Shown here in pieces: positions 51,797 to 61,245 of a DNA stretch of 64,000 nt; position 1 is the first letter of the stretch, and the number at the start of each line of letters is the position of its first letter. Below the pieces are notes generated by a model that was given only the letters and a program-made list of their open reading frames with translations, was not told the origin of the DNA and searched no databases. The position numbers were made by a program, and so were the translations under genes. Source of the stretch: Aurantimonas sp. HBX-1. GTDB taxonomy: Bacteria; Pseudomonadota; Alphaproteobacteria; Rhizobiales; Rhizobiaceae. The DNA lies in NCBI RefSeq assembly GCF_021391535.1, contig NZ_CP090066.1, positions 757,501 to 821,500 on the forward strand. The letters run 5' to 3'.

Positions 51797-52723
51797 TCAG
51801 GCGCCGGCCGGTCCGCTGGTCCGCGCCATGCCGTCCTTGGCCGGACGGTAATTGGGATCGAGCTGCGCCGCCCGGGCGTAGGAGCGGAAGGCGCGCTGGC
51901 GGTCGCCGCGCCGTTCGAAGATGACCGCCTGGTTGGTCCAGTACTCGGCCTTCTTGTCGTCGAGCTTCAGCGCGGCGTTGAAGTCGGTGAAGGCGTTCTC
52001 CTCGTCTCCCAGCGCAAGGTAGGAAACGCCGCGGCCGGAATAGGGCTCTGGCGCCGTCGCCTGCAGGGAGATCGAGGTGGAGAAATCCTCGATCGCCTGC
52101 TTGTGCTGGCCGTCGAGCTGATAGAGCAGGCCGCGATTGTGGTAGGCGCGCGGGTCGGTGGTGTTGAGATCGATCGCCCGCTGGAAGTCCGCGAGCGCCT
52201 CCTGGTTGCGACCGGCGACGCGGTAGACGTTGCCCCGGCCGATATAGGCGGAATCGTAGTTCGGATTGATCCGCAGGGCGGCGTTGTAGTCCTCGATCGC
52301 CAGCGCCGGCTGGTTGGTCTGGCGATAGATCAGCGCGCGGTTGGCGTAGGCCTGGTAGAAATTCGGGTCGAGCCGGATCGCGGTGGCGAAATCGGCGATG
52401 GCGGCATCGTACTGACCGGCGCGGCCATAGGCCGTACCCCGCACGTTGTAGACTTCCGGATTGCTCGGGTTGGCGTTCACCGTCTGGGTCAGCGATGCGA
52501 TGTTCTGGTCGAGACCCTGGTTCTGGTCGAGCGCGATGGCCTGGACGAGCGGCGCATTCGATCCGTCCGACTGGCAGGCGGCGAGCGACGCGAGCATCAG
52601 CAGTGCGGCGGCGCGGGGCAGCACAGCGGCGGTCCGTCCCGGGCCTCGGCTGGAAAGGCCTGCCAGGGCTTCATGCATCGGGCGGGTGCCGGGCTCCCGG
52701 ACGGTTCTCTGCGACTGCGGCAT
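51797..52723 (-). CDS. TPR-repeat lipoprotein (NlpI-like)
   Basis: 308 residues from ATG 52723 with AGGGGGAAG upstream. A basic start leads to a hydrophobic helix and lipobox LAAC near residue 46-49. About six tetratricopeptide repeats follow (VRGTAYGRAGQYDAAIADFATAIRLDPNF, then NRALIYRQTNQ..., GRGNVYRVAGRNQEALADF, ...), each 34 residues. Probably a periplasmic scaffold, as NlpI is. On the same strand as rpsU, separated by a terminator, so independently expressed. Confidence 0.87.
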   Translation of the reverse strand: MPQSQRTVREPGTRPMHEALAGLSSRGPGRTAAVLPRAAALLMLASLAACQSDGSNAPLVQAIALDQNQGLDQNIASLTQTVNANPSNPEVYNVRGTAYGRAGQYDAAIADFATAIRLDPNFYQAYANRALIYRQTNQPALAIEDYNAALRINPNYDSAYIGRGNVYRVAGRNQEALADFQRAIDLNTTDPRAYHNRGLLYQLDGQHKQAIEDFSTSISLQATAPEPYSGRGVSYLALGDEENAFTDFNAALKLDDKKAEYWTNQAVIFERRGDRQRAFRSYARAAQLDPNYRPAKDGMARTSGPAGA

Positions 52724-52850
52724 TGGCTGACACTTCCCCCTGAGGCGACTTGCGGCCACGAATATCGTGCCGCCGCGCGTGCGGGGCGCGGCTCGCCCGT
52801 GACCGATCCGGACCCGACCCCTCTGGACCCTGACCCATGCAACAATCAAG

Positions 52851-52886
52851 CAGAAAGGCGGCGAGGCCAACCCCGCCGCCTTTCTG
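52851..52886 (-). terminator. Intrinsic terminator of rpsU
   Basis: A 13-base perfect stem, CAGAAAGGCGGCG (52851-52863) with CGCCGCCTTTCTG (52874-52886), loop of 10. On the minus strand it is followed by TTTCTG-like sequence from the right arm and CTTG. Ends rpsU transcripts before the TPR gene. Confidence 0.75.
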
Positions 52887-52917
52887 CTAGTTTCGGATAT
52901 GGCCGAAAGGATGGCGC

Positions 52918-53142
52918 CTAGAGGCTGCGCCCGCCGGCTACCAGGCCCTCGCGCTGGGCGCGCTTGCGCGCCAGCTTGCGGGCGCGGCGGACCGCCTCGG
53001 CCTTCTCGCGGGCGCGCTTCTCCGAGGGCTTCTCATAATGGTTCCGCATCTTCATCTCACGGAAGATGCCCTCGCGCTGCAGCTTCTTCTTCAGGGCGCG
53101 AAGAGCCTGATCGACATTGTTGTCGCGGACGAGTACCTGCAC
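52918..53142 (-). CDS. rpsU: 30S ribosomal protein S21
   Basis: 74 residues. The start is GTG at 53142 (VQVLVRDNNVDQALRALKKKL matches the S21 opening); no ATG exists in frame at that position. GIFREMKMRNHYEKPSEKR is the family core and the C-terminus is a basic Arg/Lys/Ala-rich extension typical of Alphaproteobacteria. GGAACG lies upstream. Function: small-subunit platform protein involved in mRNA start selection. Confidence 0.95.
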   Translation of the reverse strand: MQVLVRDNNVDQALRALKKKLQREGIFREMKMRNHYEKPSEKRAREKAEAVRRARKLARKRAQREGLVAGGRSL

Positions 53143-53303
53143 CTGGCGTTCCGTTCCTGGGGTCTTGCGGCGGTCGGCTCCCACAGGCCATTCCCCCGCG
53201 AAGACGAATCTTCGAGAGCGTTTTCGCCTTAACAGACTCGCTTCCGCTTGTCGAGACGACGCGTAGCGGCCGCCGGAGACGGCGTTGCGGCCGGCGGCCG
53301 TGC

Positions 53304-53831
53304 CTATTCCGCGGCGTCGGCTGCGTCGGAAAGATCGGCCTCGACCACGTTGCGGGCGGAGAATTCGGCGGCGCGCCGGAAGGCCTCGTCGGAGTCTCCC
53401 CGGAACGACAGGACCCGGCTCATCGCGCTGCGCCGGCGCGGCACGTCGACGAGGTCGAGGCGTCCGGTCCCGACCAGCGTCGAGATCTTCTGGATCGCCC
53501 CGAGCAGCACGTAGTCGGCATCCGCCCGTTCGGCCGCGTCGACGGCGTCCTCGACGCTCAGCGAGCCGACGCCGCATTCGGGCAGCGCGCATTCGAGCGG
53601 CACCACCTCGAAGCGGCCGGTGGCGGCGATCCGCTCGCGCAGCACGGTCTCGAACAATTCGACCCGCTGGCGGTGCTCGCTGTCGCGGTCGCCAGGTTCG
53701 CCCGACGTATCGAGATAGTAGAAATCGGCCAGCGCGATGCGCGGCACATCGGCGGCAGCGGCGGGCGATGCCGGCAGCAGGGCCGCGGCGAAAGCGGCCA
53801 GCAAGGCGAGGCGGGTCTTCGTCATCGGCAT
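53304..53831 (-). CDS. DUF2380 exported protein
   Basis: 175 residues from ATG 53831, or 173 from the second ATG which has better spacing to GGAGGAG. Signal peptide to about residue 26 (ending AAAA). The mature part resembles DUF2380/DUF3280 periplasmic proteins: VPRIALADFYYLDTSGE, then LRERIAATGRFEVVPLECALPECG (three Cys) and LVGTGRLDLVDV. Role unknown. Confidence 0.78.
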   Translation of the reverse strand: MPMTKTRLALLAAFAAALLPASPAAAADVPRIALADFYYLDTSGEPGDRDSEHRQRVELFETVLRERIAATGRFEVVPLECALPECGVGSLSVEDAVDAAERADADYVLLGAIQKISTLVGTGRLDLVDVPRRRSAMSRVLSFRGDSDEAFRRAAEFSARNVVEADLSDAADAAE

Positions 53832-54077
53832 TGTCTCCTCCCCGTTCCGGGCGGCTTCGCCGTCTCCGGTCGGTGCGAAACCTAGCCCACGGGCCGGCGG
53901 GCTGTCACGCGTCCTGCGCCGCCGGATGCGCGACGGCGTGCGACGCTGCCCGGGTGAAACACCGAGACGGCTGCCAAGTTTGCGCCGCCGACGGCTTCAC
54001 GTGGCGGCGGAAGTCGTGTTTACGGAACGGAAGACTATCGGCCGGGCGCGACGCGCCCCAGGATCACGGACGGGTAC

Positions 54078-54983
54078 ATGAGCGACATCAGGCGAGACAG
54101 GGATCGGGTGGCAGGCATCGCATCGGGCAGCGTCCGGCGCATCTCCTGGGGAGCCATCGCGGCAGGCACGCTGCTCGCGCTCGCCATCCAGTTCATGCTG
54201 GGGCTGCTCGGGCTCGGCATCGGGCTCTCGAGCATCGATCCGGTCGGACGGGGCGACGTCGACGCCAGCGCCTTAGCCTCGGCCGGCGGCCTCTGGACGG
54301 TCGCGGTGGTGCTGATCGGCCTGTTCGTCGGCGCCTTCGCCGCCGGGCGCCTCGCGGGCCAGCCGGAAAAGACCGATGCGATGCTGCATGGCGCCGTGAC
54401 CTGGGCGGCATCGACGCTGCTGGTCATCTATCTGCTGACGAGCAGCGCATCGGTGGTGCTCGGTGGCGCCTTCGGGGCGATCGGCAACTCGATCCAGGGC
54501 CTTGCCCAGGCCGCGCAGGCCATGGCGCCGGGGACCGTGGACGGCCTGGCGGGACCGCTGCGCGGCGAGGCCGAGGCGATGCTGCGCCAGAGCCGGCAGG
54601 CGTCGCCTGCCGCCGTGCCGGAAGCCGAGGGCGAGGCGCCGGCCGCCGAAGCCCCGCGCCAGCCAAGCAGTGCCGAAGACATCGCCGCCGCCATCGGCAC
54701 GATCGTCGCCGGCGTCGACGAGGCCGCCACCGCCGAGGAACGCCAGGCAGCGGTCGACGCCATCGCCCGCGAGGCCGGCATCCCCGAGGCGGAGGCGCGC
54801 CAGCGCCTGCAGCGTTTCCAGCAGCGCTATGACGAGGCGGTCCGCGCGGCACGCCAGGCGGCCGACGTCGCGGCCGGCGCGGTCTCGACAGCATCCTTCG
54901 GGGCGTTCATCGCCCTCCTGCTCGGTCTCGTCGTCGGGGCAATCGGCGGTCTCGCCGGACGGCCGAGCCGCCCGCTGATCTGA
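54078..54983 (+). CDS. Four-helix membrane protein with Ala/Glu-rich loop
   Basis: 301 residues. Basic N-terminus, then ISWGAIAAGTLLALAIQFMLGLLGLGIGLSSIDP (the family hallmark SWGAI-AG-L-A), a second helix near 72-92, a third near 105-140 and a fourth near 270-295. The long region between (about 145-265) is Ala/Glu/Arg-rich and coiled-coil-like. Similar rhizobial proteins are called PhnA-like or hypothetical. Membrane scaffold is possible. A 6-base GGGCGC/GCGCCC hairpin lies 20-35 bases before the ATG. Confidence 0.72.
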   Translation: MSDIRRDRDRVAGIASGSVRRISWGAIAAGTLLALAIQFMLGLLGLGIGLSSIDPVGRGDVDASALASAGGLWTVAVVLIGLFVGAFAAGRLAGQPEKTDAMLHGAVTWAASTLLVIYLLTSSASVVLGGAFGAIGNSIQGLAQAAQAMAPGTVDGLAGPLRGEAEAMLRQSRQASPAAVPEAEGEAPAAEAPRQPSSAEDIAAAIGTIVAGVDEAATAEERQAAVDAIAREAGIPEAEARQRLQRFQQRYDEAVRAARQAADVAAGAVSTASFGAFIALLLGLVVGAIGGLAGRPSRPLI

Positions 54984-55027
54984 GCCCCTGCGCTGATCCG
55001 GCACGAGCGGCTGAAGCAGCGGCGGCC

Positions 55028-55095
55028 GGAACAAGGGAAATCGCGCTGCCGTAACGCTTGCATGAGAGATCGCGACCCGACCGAGTCGCGATCTC
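55028..55095 (+). promoter_or_regulatory. EcfG-like site and hairpin upstream of the sarcosine oxidase operon
   Basis: GGAAC (55028-55032), 17 bases, CGTA (55050-55053): one mismatch to the EcfG consensus. Thirteen bases on, GAGATCGCGAC (55066-55076) pairs with GTCGCGATCTC (55085-55095), an 11-base perfect stem with an 8-base loop. There is no U-tract. It could be a leader hairpin or an attenuated terminator for the preceding gene. Confidence 0.35.
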
Positions 55096-55256
55096 GGCCC
55101 GCTGCGTCACCGACGGTCGCATTCTGAGCACGGTCCTGCGGCATCCCGGCTAGAGCTGTGACGGTGTCCCGCCATTGCCCCGGCCGACAGCGGGACGCTA
55201 CTAGAGGTCAGGCCCGGCGATCACCGGGCTTCGGCGATCGGAACGCGAGGCGACAG

Positions 55257-56510
55257 ATGCGACGATTTTCGGCCTTCGCCGTGGCGCGCGAGGCAATGCG
55301 CGGCCATTCCGGCTGGACCGAGCAATGGGCGTCGCCGGAGCCGCGGCGCCAGTACGACGTCGTCATCGTCGGCGCCGGCGGTCACGGGCTCGCCACCGCC
55401 TACTATCTCGCCAAGGAGCACGGCATCACCGACGTCGCGGTGATCGAGAAGGGCTGGCTCGGCGGCGGCAACACCGGCCGCAACACCACGATCATCCGCT
55501 CGAACTATCTCTACGACGAGTCCGCCGCGCTCTACGACCACGCGGTGAAGCTGTGGGAGGGCCTGTCGCAGGACCTCAACTACAACGTCATGTTCTCCCC
55601 GCGCGGCGTCCTGATGCTGTCGCACAACGAGCACGACCGGCAGAGCGCCCAGCGCCATATCCATGCCAACCGGCTCAACGGCGTCGACAACGAGTGGCTG
55701 ACGCCGGAAGAGTGCAAGGCCTACTGCCCGCCGCTGAACATCTCCCGTGACACGCGCTATCCGGTGATCGGCGGCGCGCTGCAGCGGCGCGGCGGCACGG
55801 CGCGGCACGACGCCGTCGCCTGGGGCTATGCCCGCGCCGCCTCGGACCGCGGGGTGCACATCATCCAGAACACCGCGGTGACCGGCATCCGCCGCGACGC
55901 CAGCGGTGCCGTCGCCGGCGTCGAGACCTCGCGCGGCTTCATCGGGGCGCGCAAGATCGGCGTCGTCGCGGCGGGGCACACGTCCGTCGTCATGGACATG
56001 GCCGGCGTGCGCATGCCGATCGAGAGCTTTCCGCTGCAGGCGGTGGTCTCCGAGCCGATCAAGCCGTGCTTTCCCTGCGTAGTGATGTCGAATACCGTGC
56101 ACGCCTATGTCTCGCAGTCGGACAAGGGCGAACTGGTGATCGGCGCCGGCACCGACCAGTACCCGTCCTATTCCCAGACCGGCAGCCTCTCGATCTTCAA
56201 CCACACGCTGGATGCGATCTCGGAGATGTTCCCGATGTTCCGGCGGATGCGCATGATGCGCACCTGGGGCGGCATCGTCGACGTCACGCCGGACCGCTCG
56301 CCGGTGCTTTCGAAGACGCCGGTCAAGGGGCTCTACGTCAATTGCGGCTGGGGCACCGGCGGCTTCAAGGCGACGCCCGGCTCGGGCCACGTCTTCGCCC
56401 ACACGATCGCCCGCGACGAGCCGCATCCGATCAACGCCGCCTTCAGCCTCGACCGCTTCGAAACCGGCCGCTTCATCGACGAGGCGGCCGCCGCCGCCGT
56501 CGCGCACTAG
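55257..56510 (+). CDS. soxB: Sarcosine oxidase subunit beta
   Basis: 417 residues from ATG 55257. The FAD dinucleotide-binding motif is DVVIVGAGGHGLATAYYLAKEHG near residue 34, and WLGGGNTGRNTTIIRSNYL carries the flavin-attachment region with the conserved His/Arg context of the heterotetrameric enzyme's beta subunit. NCGWGTGGFKATPGSG closes the FAD fold. It is the catalytic subunit that oxidises sarcosine to glycine, formaldehyde (or methylene-THF) and H2O2. It leads the complete soxBDAG operon. Confidence 0.95.
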   Translation: MRRFSAFAVAREAMRGHSGWTEQWASPEPRRQYDVVIVGAGGHGLATAYYLAKEHGITDVAVIEKGWLGGGNTGRNTTIIRSNYLYDESAALYDHAVKLWEGLSQDLNYNVMFSPRGVLMLSHNEHDRQSAQRHIHANRLNGVDNEWLTPEECKAYCPPLNISRDTRYPVIGGALQRRGGTARHDAVAWGYARAASDRGVHIIQNTAVTGIRRDASGAVAGVETSRGFIGARKIGVVAAGHTSVVMDMAGVRMPIESFPLQAVVSEPIKPCFPCVVMSNTVHAYVSQSDKGELVIGAGTDQYPSYSQTGSLSIFNHTLDAISEMFPMFRRMRMMRTWGGIVDVTPDRSPVLSKTPVKGLYVNCGWGTGGFKATPGSGHVFAHTIARDEPHPINAAFSLDRFETGRFIDEAAAAAVAH

Positions 56511-56518
56511 GTAGAACG

Positions 56519-56848
56519 ATGCTGCTGATCCACTGCCCCTATTGCGAGGACGACCGGCCGGAGCTGGAGTTCCGCCACGCCGGCGAGGCGCATGTCGCGC
56601 GGCCCTCGCAGGACGTCGAGCCCGGTCGCGCCGTCGCCGAGGCGCTGTATCTGCGCACCAATACGCGCGGCGTGGTCTTCGAGCGCTGGCGGCACGTGCA
56701 CGGCTGCGGCCGCTTCTTCAACGCCGCGCGCCACTCCGTCTCGGACGACTTCCTGGCCTTCTACAAGGCTGGCGAGAAGCGGCCCGAGATCACCCCGGAC
56801 GCGACCGGCATGGCCGCCGCATCGCCCCGCCGGGAGCCGACCCGATGA
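56519..56848 (+). CDS. soxD: Sarcosine oxidase subunit delta
   Basis: 109 residues. Zinc ligands CPYCEDDR near residues 6-9 with a His/Cys pair HVHGCGRFFN near 60-67. It is the small structural zinc subunit of the tetramer. It follows soxB by 8 bases and overlaps soxA (ATGA). Confidence 0.95.
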   Translation: MLLIHCPYCEDDRPELEFRHAGEAHVARPSQDVEPGRAVAEALYLRTNTRGVVFERWRHVHGCGRFFNAARHSVSDDFLAFYKAGEKRPEITPDATGMAAASPRREPTR

Positions 56849-59826
56849 GGCCGCTGCGCATTCCGGGCGTCGGCCGGCTCGCCGGCGCCCGCCGCGTCAC
56901 CTTCAGCTTCGACGGCAACCGCCTGACCGGCCTTGAGGGCGATACGCTCGCCTCGGCGTTGCTCGCCAACGGCATCCACCTCACCGGACGCTCGTTCAAG
57001 TATCACCGCCCGCGCGGCATTCTCGGGTCCGGCCCGGAGGAGCCGAACGCCCTGGTCGAGATCCGCCGCGACGGCGGCCGGCGCCAGCCGAACATCCGCG
57101 CCACCATGCAGCCGCTCTACCAGGGGCTGGACGCGGCGAGCCAGAACCGCTGGCCCTCGCTCGCCTTCGACGTCGGCGCGGTCAACGGCCTGTTCTCGCG
57201 CTTCCTTACGGCAGGCTTCTACTACAAGACCTTCATGTGGCCGAAGGGCTTCTGGCACCGCGTCTACGAGCCGTATATCCGCTCGGCCGCCGGCCTCGGC
57301 CGGGCGCCGGAGGCGGCCGACCCCGACCGCTACGACAACCGCTTCGCGCATGTCGACGTGCTGGTCGTCGGCGGCGGTCCGGCCGGCCTTTCTGCAGCGC
57401 TCGCGGCCGGCGAGGCGGGCGCCGACGTCCTGATCTGCGACGAGGGGCAGGGCTTCGGCGGCTGGCTGAAGGTCGAGAGCGGCGTGCGCATCGACGGCGT
57501 ACCCGGCATGGAATGGGTGGCGGACGCGCTGGCCCGGCTGGAGGTTATGCCGAATGTGCGGGTGATGCCCCGCACCACCGGCTTCGGCTACTACAACCAC
57601 AACATGGTGGCGCTGGCCGAGCAGGTCACCGATCACCTGGCGCTTCCCGATCCCGCCCTGCCGCGCGAACGGCTCTGGCAGGTGCGGGCCGGGACCGTCG
57701 TTCTGGCGGCCGGTTCGATCGAGCGGCCGCTGGTGTTCCCGGACAACGACCGGCCCGGCATCATGCTGGCCGGCGCGGCGCGGCTCTATCTCAACCAGCA
57801 CGGCGTGACCCCGGGCCTGCGGGTCGCCGTGTTCACCGCTCATGACGCGGCCTACGAGGCCGCTTTCGACCTGCGGCGGGTCGGGGTCGACGTGCCGGTG
57901 ATCGTCGATACGCGCGAGGAGCCGGGGGCGGGCCTTGCCGCCACGGCGCGCTCGCTCGGCATCGAAGTGCTGGCCGGCTACGGCGTGAAGAGCGTGCGCG
58001 GCAAGAGCCGCATCCGCGGCTTCACGGTCGAGGACCTGCGCACCGGGGCCGACAATCGCGGCTTCGAATGCGACGCGCTGCTGATGTCCGGCGGCTTTAC
58101 CCCCTCCGTGCATCTGTTCTCGCAGTCGCGCGGCAAGCTCGCCTTCGATCCGGCCCTGCAGGCCTACGTGCCGGGCGAGGCGGTGCAGAAGTGCCTGAAT
58201 GTCGGGGCGGCGGCAGGGCAATTCGACCTCGCCGAGACGATCCGTCAGGCGCGCACCGCCGGCCGGATGGCGGCAACGGGCGAGGCTGCATCAGCGGATC
58301 CGGTTGCCGTCGAAGGCGCTTCCCTGTCGGGCGGCGGCATGGCGGGCGCGACTCCGGCGGCGGGCCCGGGCAAGGCCGTCAAAGCCTTCGTCGACTTCCA
58401 GAACGACGTCACGACGCGCGACATCCGCCTCGCCGTCGCCGAGGGCTTCCGTTCGGTCGAGCACATCAAGCGCTTCACCACCAACGGCATGGCGACCGAC
58501 CAGGGCAAGACCTCGAACATCCACGGTCTCGGCGTCGCCGCCGAGGCGCTGTCGCGGCCGATGCCGGAAGTCGGCCTGACGACCTTCCGCGCGCCGTTCA
58601 CGCCGGTGACCTTCGGGACGATCGCCGGCCATGCGCGGGGCGAGCTGTTCGATCCCACCCGCAAGACGCAGATCCACGACAGCGCCGCGGCCGAAGGCGC
58701 GGTGTTCGAGGATGTCGGCATGTGGAAACGTGCCTGGTACTTCCCGCGCGGCGCCGGCAAGCATGCCGCCGTCGACCGGGAATGCCGCGCGGTGCGGGGC
58801 GCGGCCGGGCTGTTCGACGCCTCGACTCTCGGCAAGATCGAGGTCACCGGGCCGGACGCAGCACGCTTCCTCGACCTCGTCTATGCGACGCCGCTGGCAA
58901 GCCTTGCCGTCGGCCGGTGCCGCTACGCGCTGCTCCTCAACGAGGCGGGCTTCATCATCGACGACGGCATCGTGGCGCGTCTCGCCGAGGACCGCTTCCA
59001 CGTTACGACCACGACCGGCGGCGCGCCGCGCGTGCTGGCGCACATGGAAGACTACCGCCAGACCGAGTTCCCCGGGCTTGCCGCCTGGACCACGTCCATC
59101 ACCGAGCAGTTCGCGGTGATCGCGGTGCAGGGGCCGAAGGCGCGGGAGATCATCGCGCCCTTCGTGGAGGGGCTCGACATCGGCCCGGACGCCTTTCCCC
59201 ACATGGCGGTGGCCGAATGCCGCTTCATGGGCGTGCCCTGCCGGCTGTTCCGGGTCTCGTTCACCGGCGAGACCGGCTACGAGATCAACGTGCCGTCGGA
59301 CTACGGCCGCGCGGTGTGGGACGCGCTGCGCGAGCGCGGCCGCAGCTTCGGCGCCGAGCCCTACGGCACCGAGGCGATGCACGTGCTGCGCGCCGAGAAG
59401 GGCTACATCATCGTCGGCCAGGAGACCGACGGGACCGTTACCCCCGCTGATGCCGGGCTGTCCTGGGCGGTATCGAAGAAGAAGCCGGATTTCGTCGGCA
59501 AGCGCGGGCTCGAGCGGCCCGACCTTTTCGCGCCGGGCCGCAAGCAGCTGGTCGGGCTGAAGACGGCGAATCCGCTGACGGTGCTGGAGGAGGGCGCCCA
59601 GCTGGTCGCCGACCCGAACGAGCGCGTGCCGATGACGGCGCTCGGCCACGTCACCTCGGCCTATCACTCGGCGACGCTCGGGCGCTCCATCGCCATGGCG
59701 CTGGTGCGCGACGGGCGCAGCCTCGCGGGGCGGACGCTCTACGTGCCGATGCCAAAGGAGACGATCGCGGTGGAAGTGACGGGACCGGTGTTCTTCGATC
59801 CGGAAGGAGAGCGGCTCAATGGCTGA
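56845..59826 (+). CDS. soxA: Sarcosine oxidase subunit alpha
   Basis: 993 residues, normal size. An N-terminal 2Fe-2S-like/ligand domain (TFSFDGNRLTGLEGDTLASALLANGIHLTGRSFKYHRPRG), then the NAD-binding domain with VLVVGGGPAGLSAALAAGEAGADVLI near residue 172, and the C-terminal aminomethyltransferase (GCV-T-like) folate domain (LFDASTLGKIEVTGPDAARFLD, RVSFTGETGYEINVPSDYG, ETDGTVTPADAGLSWAV). It transfers the methyl as methylene-THF. Overlaps soxG by 8 bases. Confidence 0.95.
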   Translation: MRPLRIPGVGRLAGARRVTFSFDGNRLTGLEGDTLASALLANGIHLTGRSFKYHRPRGILGSGPEEPNALVEIRRDGGRRQPNIRATMQPLYQGLDAASQNRWPSLAFDVGAVNGLFSRFLTAGFYYKTFMWPKGFWHRVYEPYIRSAAGLGRAPEAADPDRYDNRFAHVDVLVVGGGPAGLSAALAAGEAGADVLICDEGQGFGGWLKVESGVRIDGVPGMEWVADALARLEVMPNVRVMPRTTGFGYYNHNMVALAEQVTDHLALPDPALPRERLWQVRAGTVVLAAGSIERPLVFPDNDRPGIMLAGAARLYLNQHGVTPGLRVAVFTAHDAAYEAAFDLRRVGVDVPVIVDTREEPGAGLAATARSLGIEVLAGYGVKSVRGKSRIRGFTVEDLRTGADNRGFECDALLMSGGFTPSVHLFSQSRGKLAFDPALQAYVPGEAVQKCLNVGAAAGQFDLAETIRQARTAGRMAATGEAASADPVAVEGASLSGGGMAGATPAAGPGKAVKAFVDFQNDVTTRDIRLAVAEGFRSVEHIKRFTTNGMATDQGKTSNIHGLGVAAEALSRPMPEVGLTTFRAPFTPVTFGTIAGHARGELFDPTRKTQIHDSAAAEGAVFEDVGMWKRAWYFPRGAGKHAAVDRECRAVRGAAGLFDASTLGKIEVTGPDAARFLDLVYATPLASLAVGRCRYALLLNEAGFIIDDGIVARLAEDRFHVTTTTGGAPRVLAHMEDYRQTEFPGLAAWTTSITEQFAVIAVQGPKAREIIAPFVEGLDIGPDAFPHMAVAECRFMGVPCRLFRVSFTGETGYEINVPSDYGRAVWDALRERGRSFGAEPYGTEAMHVLRAEKGYIIVGQETDGTVTPADAGLSWAVSKKKPDFVGKRGLERPDLFAPGRKQLVGLKTANPLTVLEEGAQLVADPNERVPMTALGHVTSAYHSATLGRSIAMALVRDGRSLAGRTLYVPMPKETIAVEVTGPVFFDPEGERLNG

Positions 59827-60532
59827 CGAAAAGAAGCCGGCCAGGTCGCGCGCTGCGCCGCGGAAGAAGGCGACGACGGCCGCCGCCGGAAAGCCTGCGA
59901 CCGCCGCAGGAACGGCCGACAAGGCCGGCGATGTCGCCACCGTGCCGGGCATCCCGGCAAGCGCCGGCCCGGTCGCGCGACGCCTGTCGCCGCTCGACGG
60001 CCACTATGCCGGTGGCCCCGGCGCGATGTTGACGCCGCTCGGCTTCCGTCGGCGGATCAGCCTTCGGGCGGGTGTCGGTGCGTTCGACGCGGTCGGCGCG
60101 GCGCTCGGCTTCGCCCTGCCAACGCGGCCGAAGTCCAGTGCAGGCGGCGAGGGGATCGCGGCGCTCTGGCTTGGTCCGGACGAGTGGCTGCTGCTCGACG
60201 ATCGGGCCATCCCGGACGAGGAAGGCGCGGATGGCACGATCTCGGCTGCCCTGAAAGCCGTGCCGGGAATTTCCGTCGTCGACATCTCGCACCGCAATGT
60301 CGGGATCGCGATCGAGGGGCCGGCGGCCGAGGCCATCGTCGCTGCGGGCTGCCCGCAGGACCTGCGGCTGCGCAGCTTTCCGGTCGGTGCCGCCAGCCGG
60401 ACGGTGCTGTCCAAGGCCGAGATCGTTCTGTGGCGCACCGGCGAGGCTCGCTTCGAGATCGAGTGCTGGCGCTCCTTCGCCGACTATGTCTGGACCTTCC
60501 TCGAAGAGGCGGCCCGGGCGCCGGCCGTCTGA
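59819..60532 (+). CDS. soxG: Sarcosine oxidase subunit gamma
   Basis: 237 residues; relatives are usually about 185-200. The conserved part begins near residue 55 (RLSPLDGHY) and includes LWLGPDEWLLL, VVDISHRNVGIAIEG and FEIECWRSFADYVWTFLEEAA. Residues 1-50 are an extra Lys/Ala/Arg/Thr-rich low-complexity segment, which is unusual. It completes the tetramer as its structural gamma subunit. Last gene of the operon, followed by the convergent GST gene 5 bases away. Confidence 0.93.
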   Translation: MADEKKPARSRAAPRKKATTAAAGKPATAAGTADKAGDVATVPGIPASAGPVARRLSPLDGHYAGGPGAMLTPLGFRRRISLRAGVGAFDAVGAALGFALPTRPKSSAGGEGIAALWLGPDEWLLLDDRAIPDEEGADGTISAALKAVPGISVVDISHRNVGIAIEGPAAEAIVAAGCPQDLRLRSFPVGAASRTVLSKAEIVLWRTGEARFEIECWRSFADYVWTFLEEAARAPAV

Positions 60533-60537
60533 GCCGG

Positions 60538-61152
60538 TCAGGCGGGCCGCATCGCCCGCCGGTAGGCGTCGCGGTCGATGACCCGCTCGACATAGGACTG
60601 GATCGCCGCGCTGTCCTGGATGCGCGGCGCACCGAAACTGCCGGCCCAGGACAGCTGCGATCCGAGATAGACGTCGGCGGCGGTGAAGTTCTCGCCGACG
60701 AGATAGGGGCTTCGCGATACCGCATGCTCCAGCGTGTCGATGACATCGTTGTAGCTGCCCCAGCCGACGGAGGCCTTGGAAAGCGGCGCAGCGTCCCGTC
60801 GCATCATCGTCTCGGTGAGGGCGGGCTCGAAGCAGCTGCCGCCGAAGAACAGCCAGCGATAGTAGCTGCCGCGCGCGGAGGACCCCGGCTCGGGCGCAAG
60901 CCCCGCCGCCGGATAGGCTTCGGCGAGCCAGGCGAGGATCGCCGCGGTCTCGGTCAGCACCGTGCCGTCATCGAGCACCAGCGTCGGGATCTTGCCCATC
61001 CGGTTGATGGCGAGAAAGTCCGGCTTGCGGTTGTCGCCGGCCTCGAAGTCGATCGGCACGGTGTCGTAGTCGGCGCCGACCTCTTCCAGCATCCAGCGGG
61101 CTGTCGCCGCGCGACTCTGCGGGTTGTAGTAGAACGTCATCCTTCCGGGCAT
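60538..61152 (-). CDS. Glutathione S-transferase family protein
   Basis: 204 residues from ATG 61152 (GGAGCAGG at the right spacing; ATG 61140 is too close to GGAAGG). N-terminal thioredoxin fold: TFYYNPQSRAATARWMLEEVGADYDTVPID with the catalytic Ser in PQSRA, NRMGKIPTLVLDDG with the cis-Pro loop, and LTETAAILAWLAEAYP. Helical C-domain with FTAADVYLGSQL. Detoxification or thiol transfer, likely; substrate unknown. Convergent with soxG. Confidence 0.92.
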   Translation of the reverse strand: MPGRMTFYYNPQSRAATARWMLEEVGADYDTVPIDFEAGDNRKPDFLAINRMGKIPTLVLDDGTVLTETAAILAWLAEAYPAAGLAPEPGSSARGSYYRWLFFGGSCFEPALTETMMRRDAAPLSKASVGWGSYNDVIDTLEHAVSRSPYLVGENFTAADVYLGSQLSWAGSFGAPRIQDSAAIQSYVERVIDRDAYRRAMRPA

Positions 61153-61245
61153 GTCCTGCTCCTGTCCCACGATCCGCCCGGGGCCTGCTGATGCCGCACC
61201 CGACCGATCGTCTGCGATGTCATCGTGCGCCGCGGTCGCCGCGGA

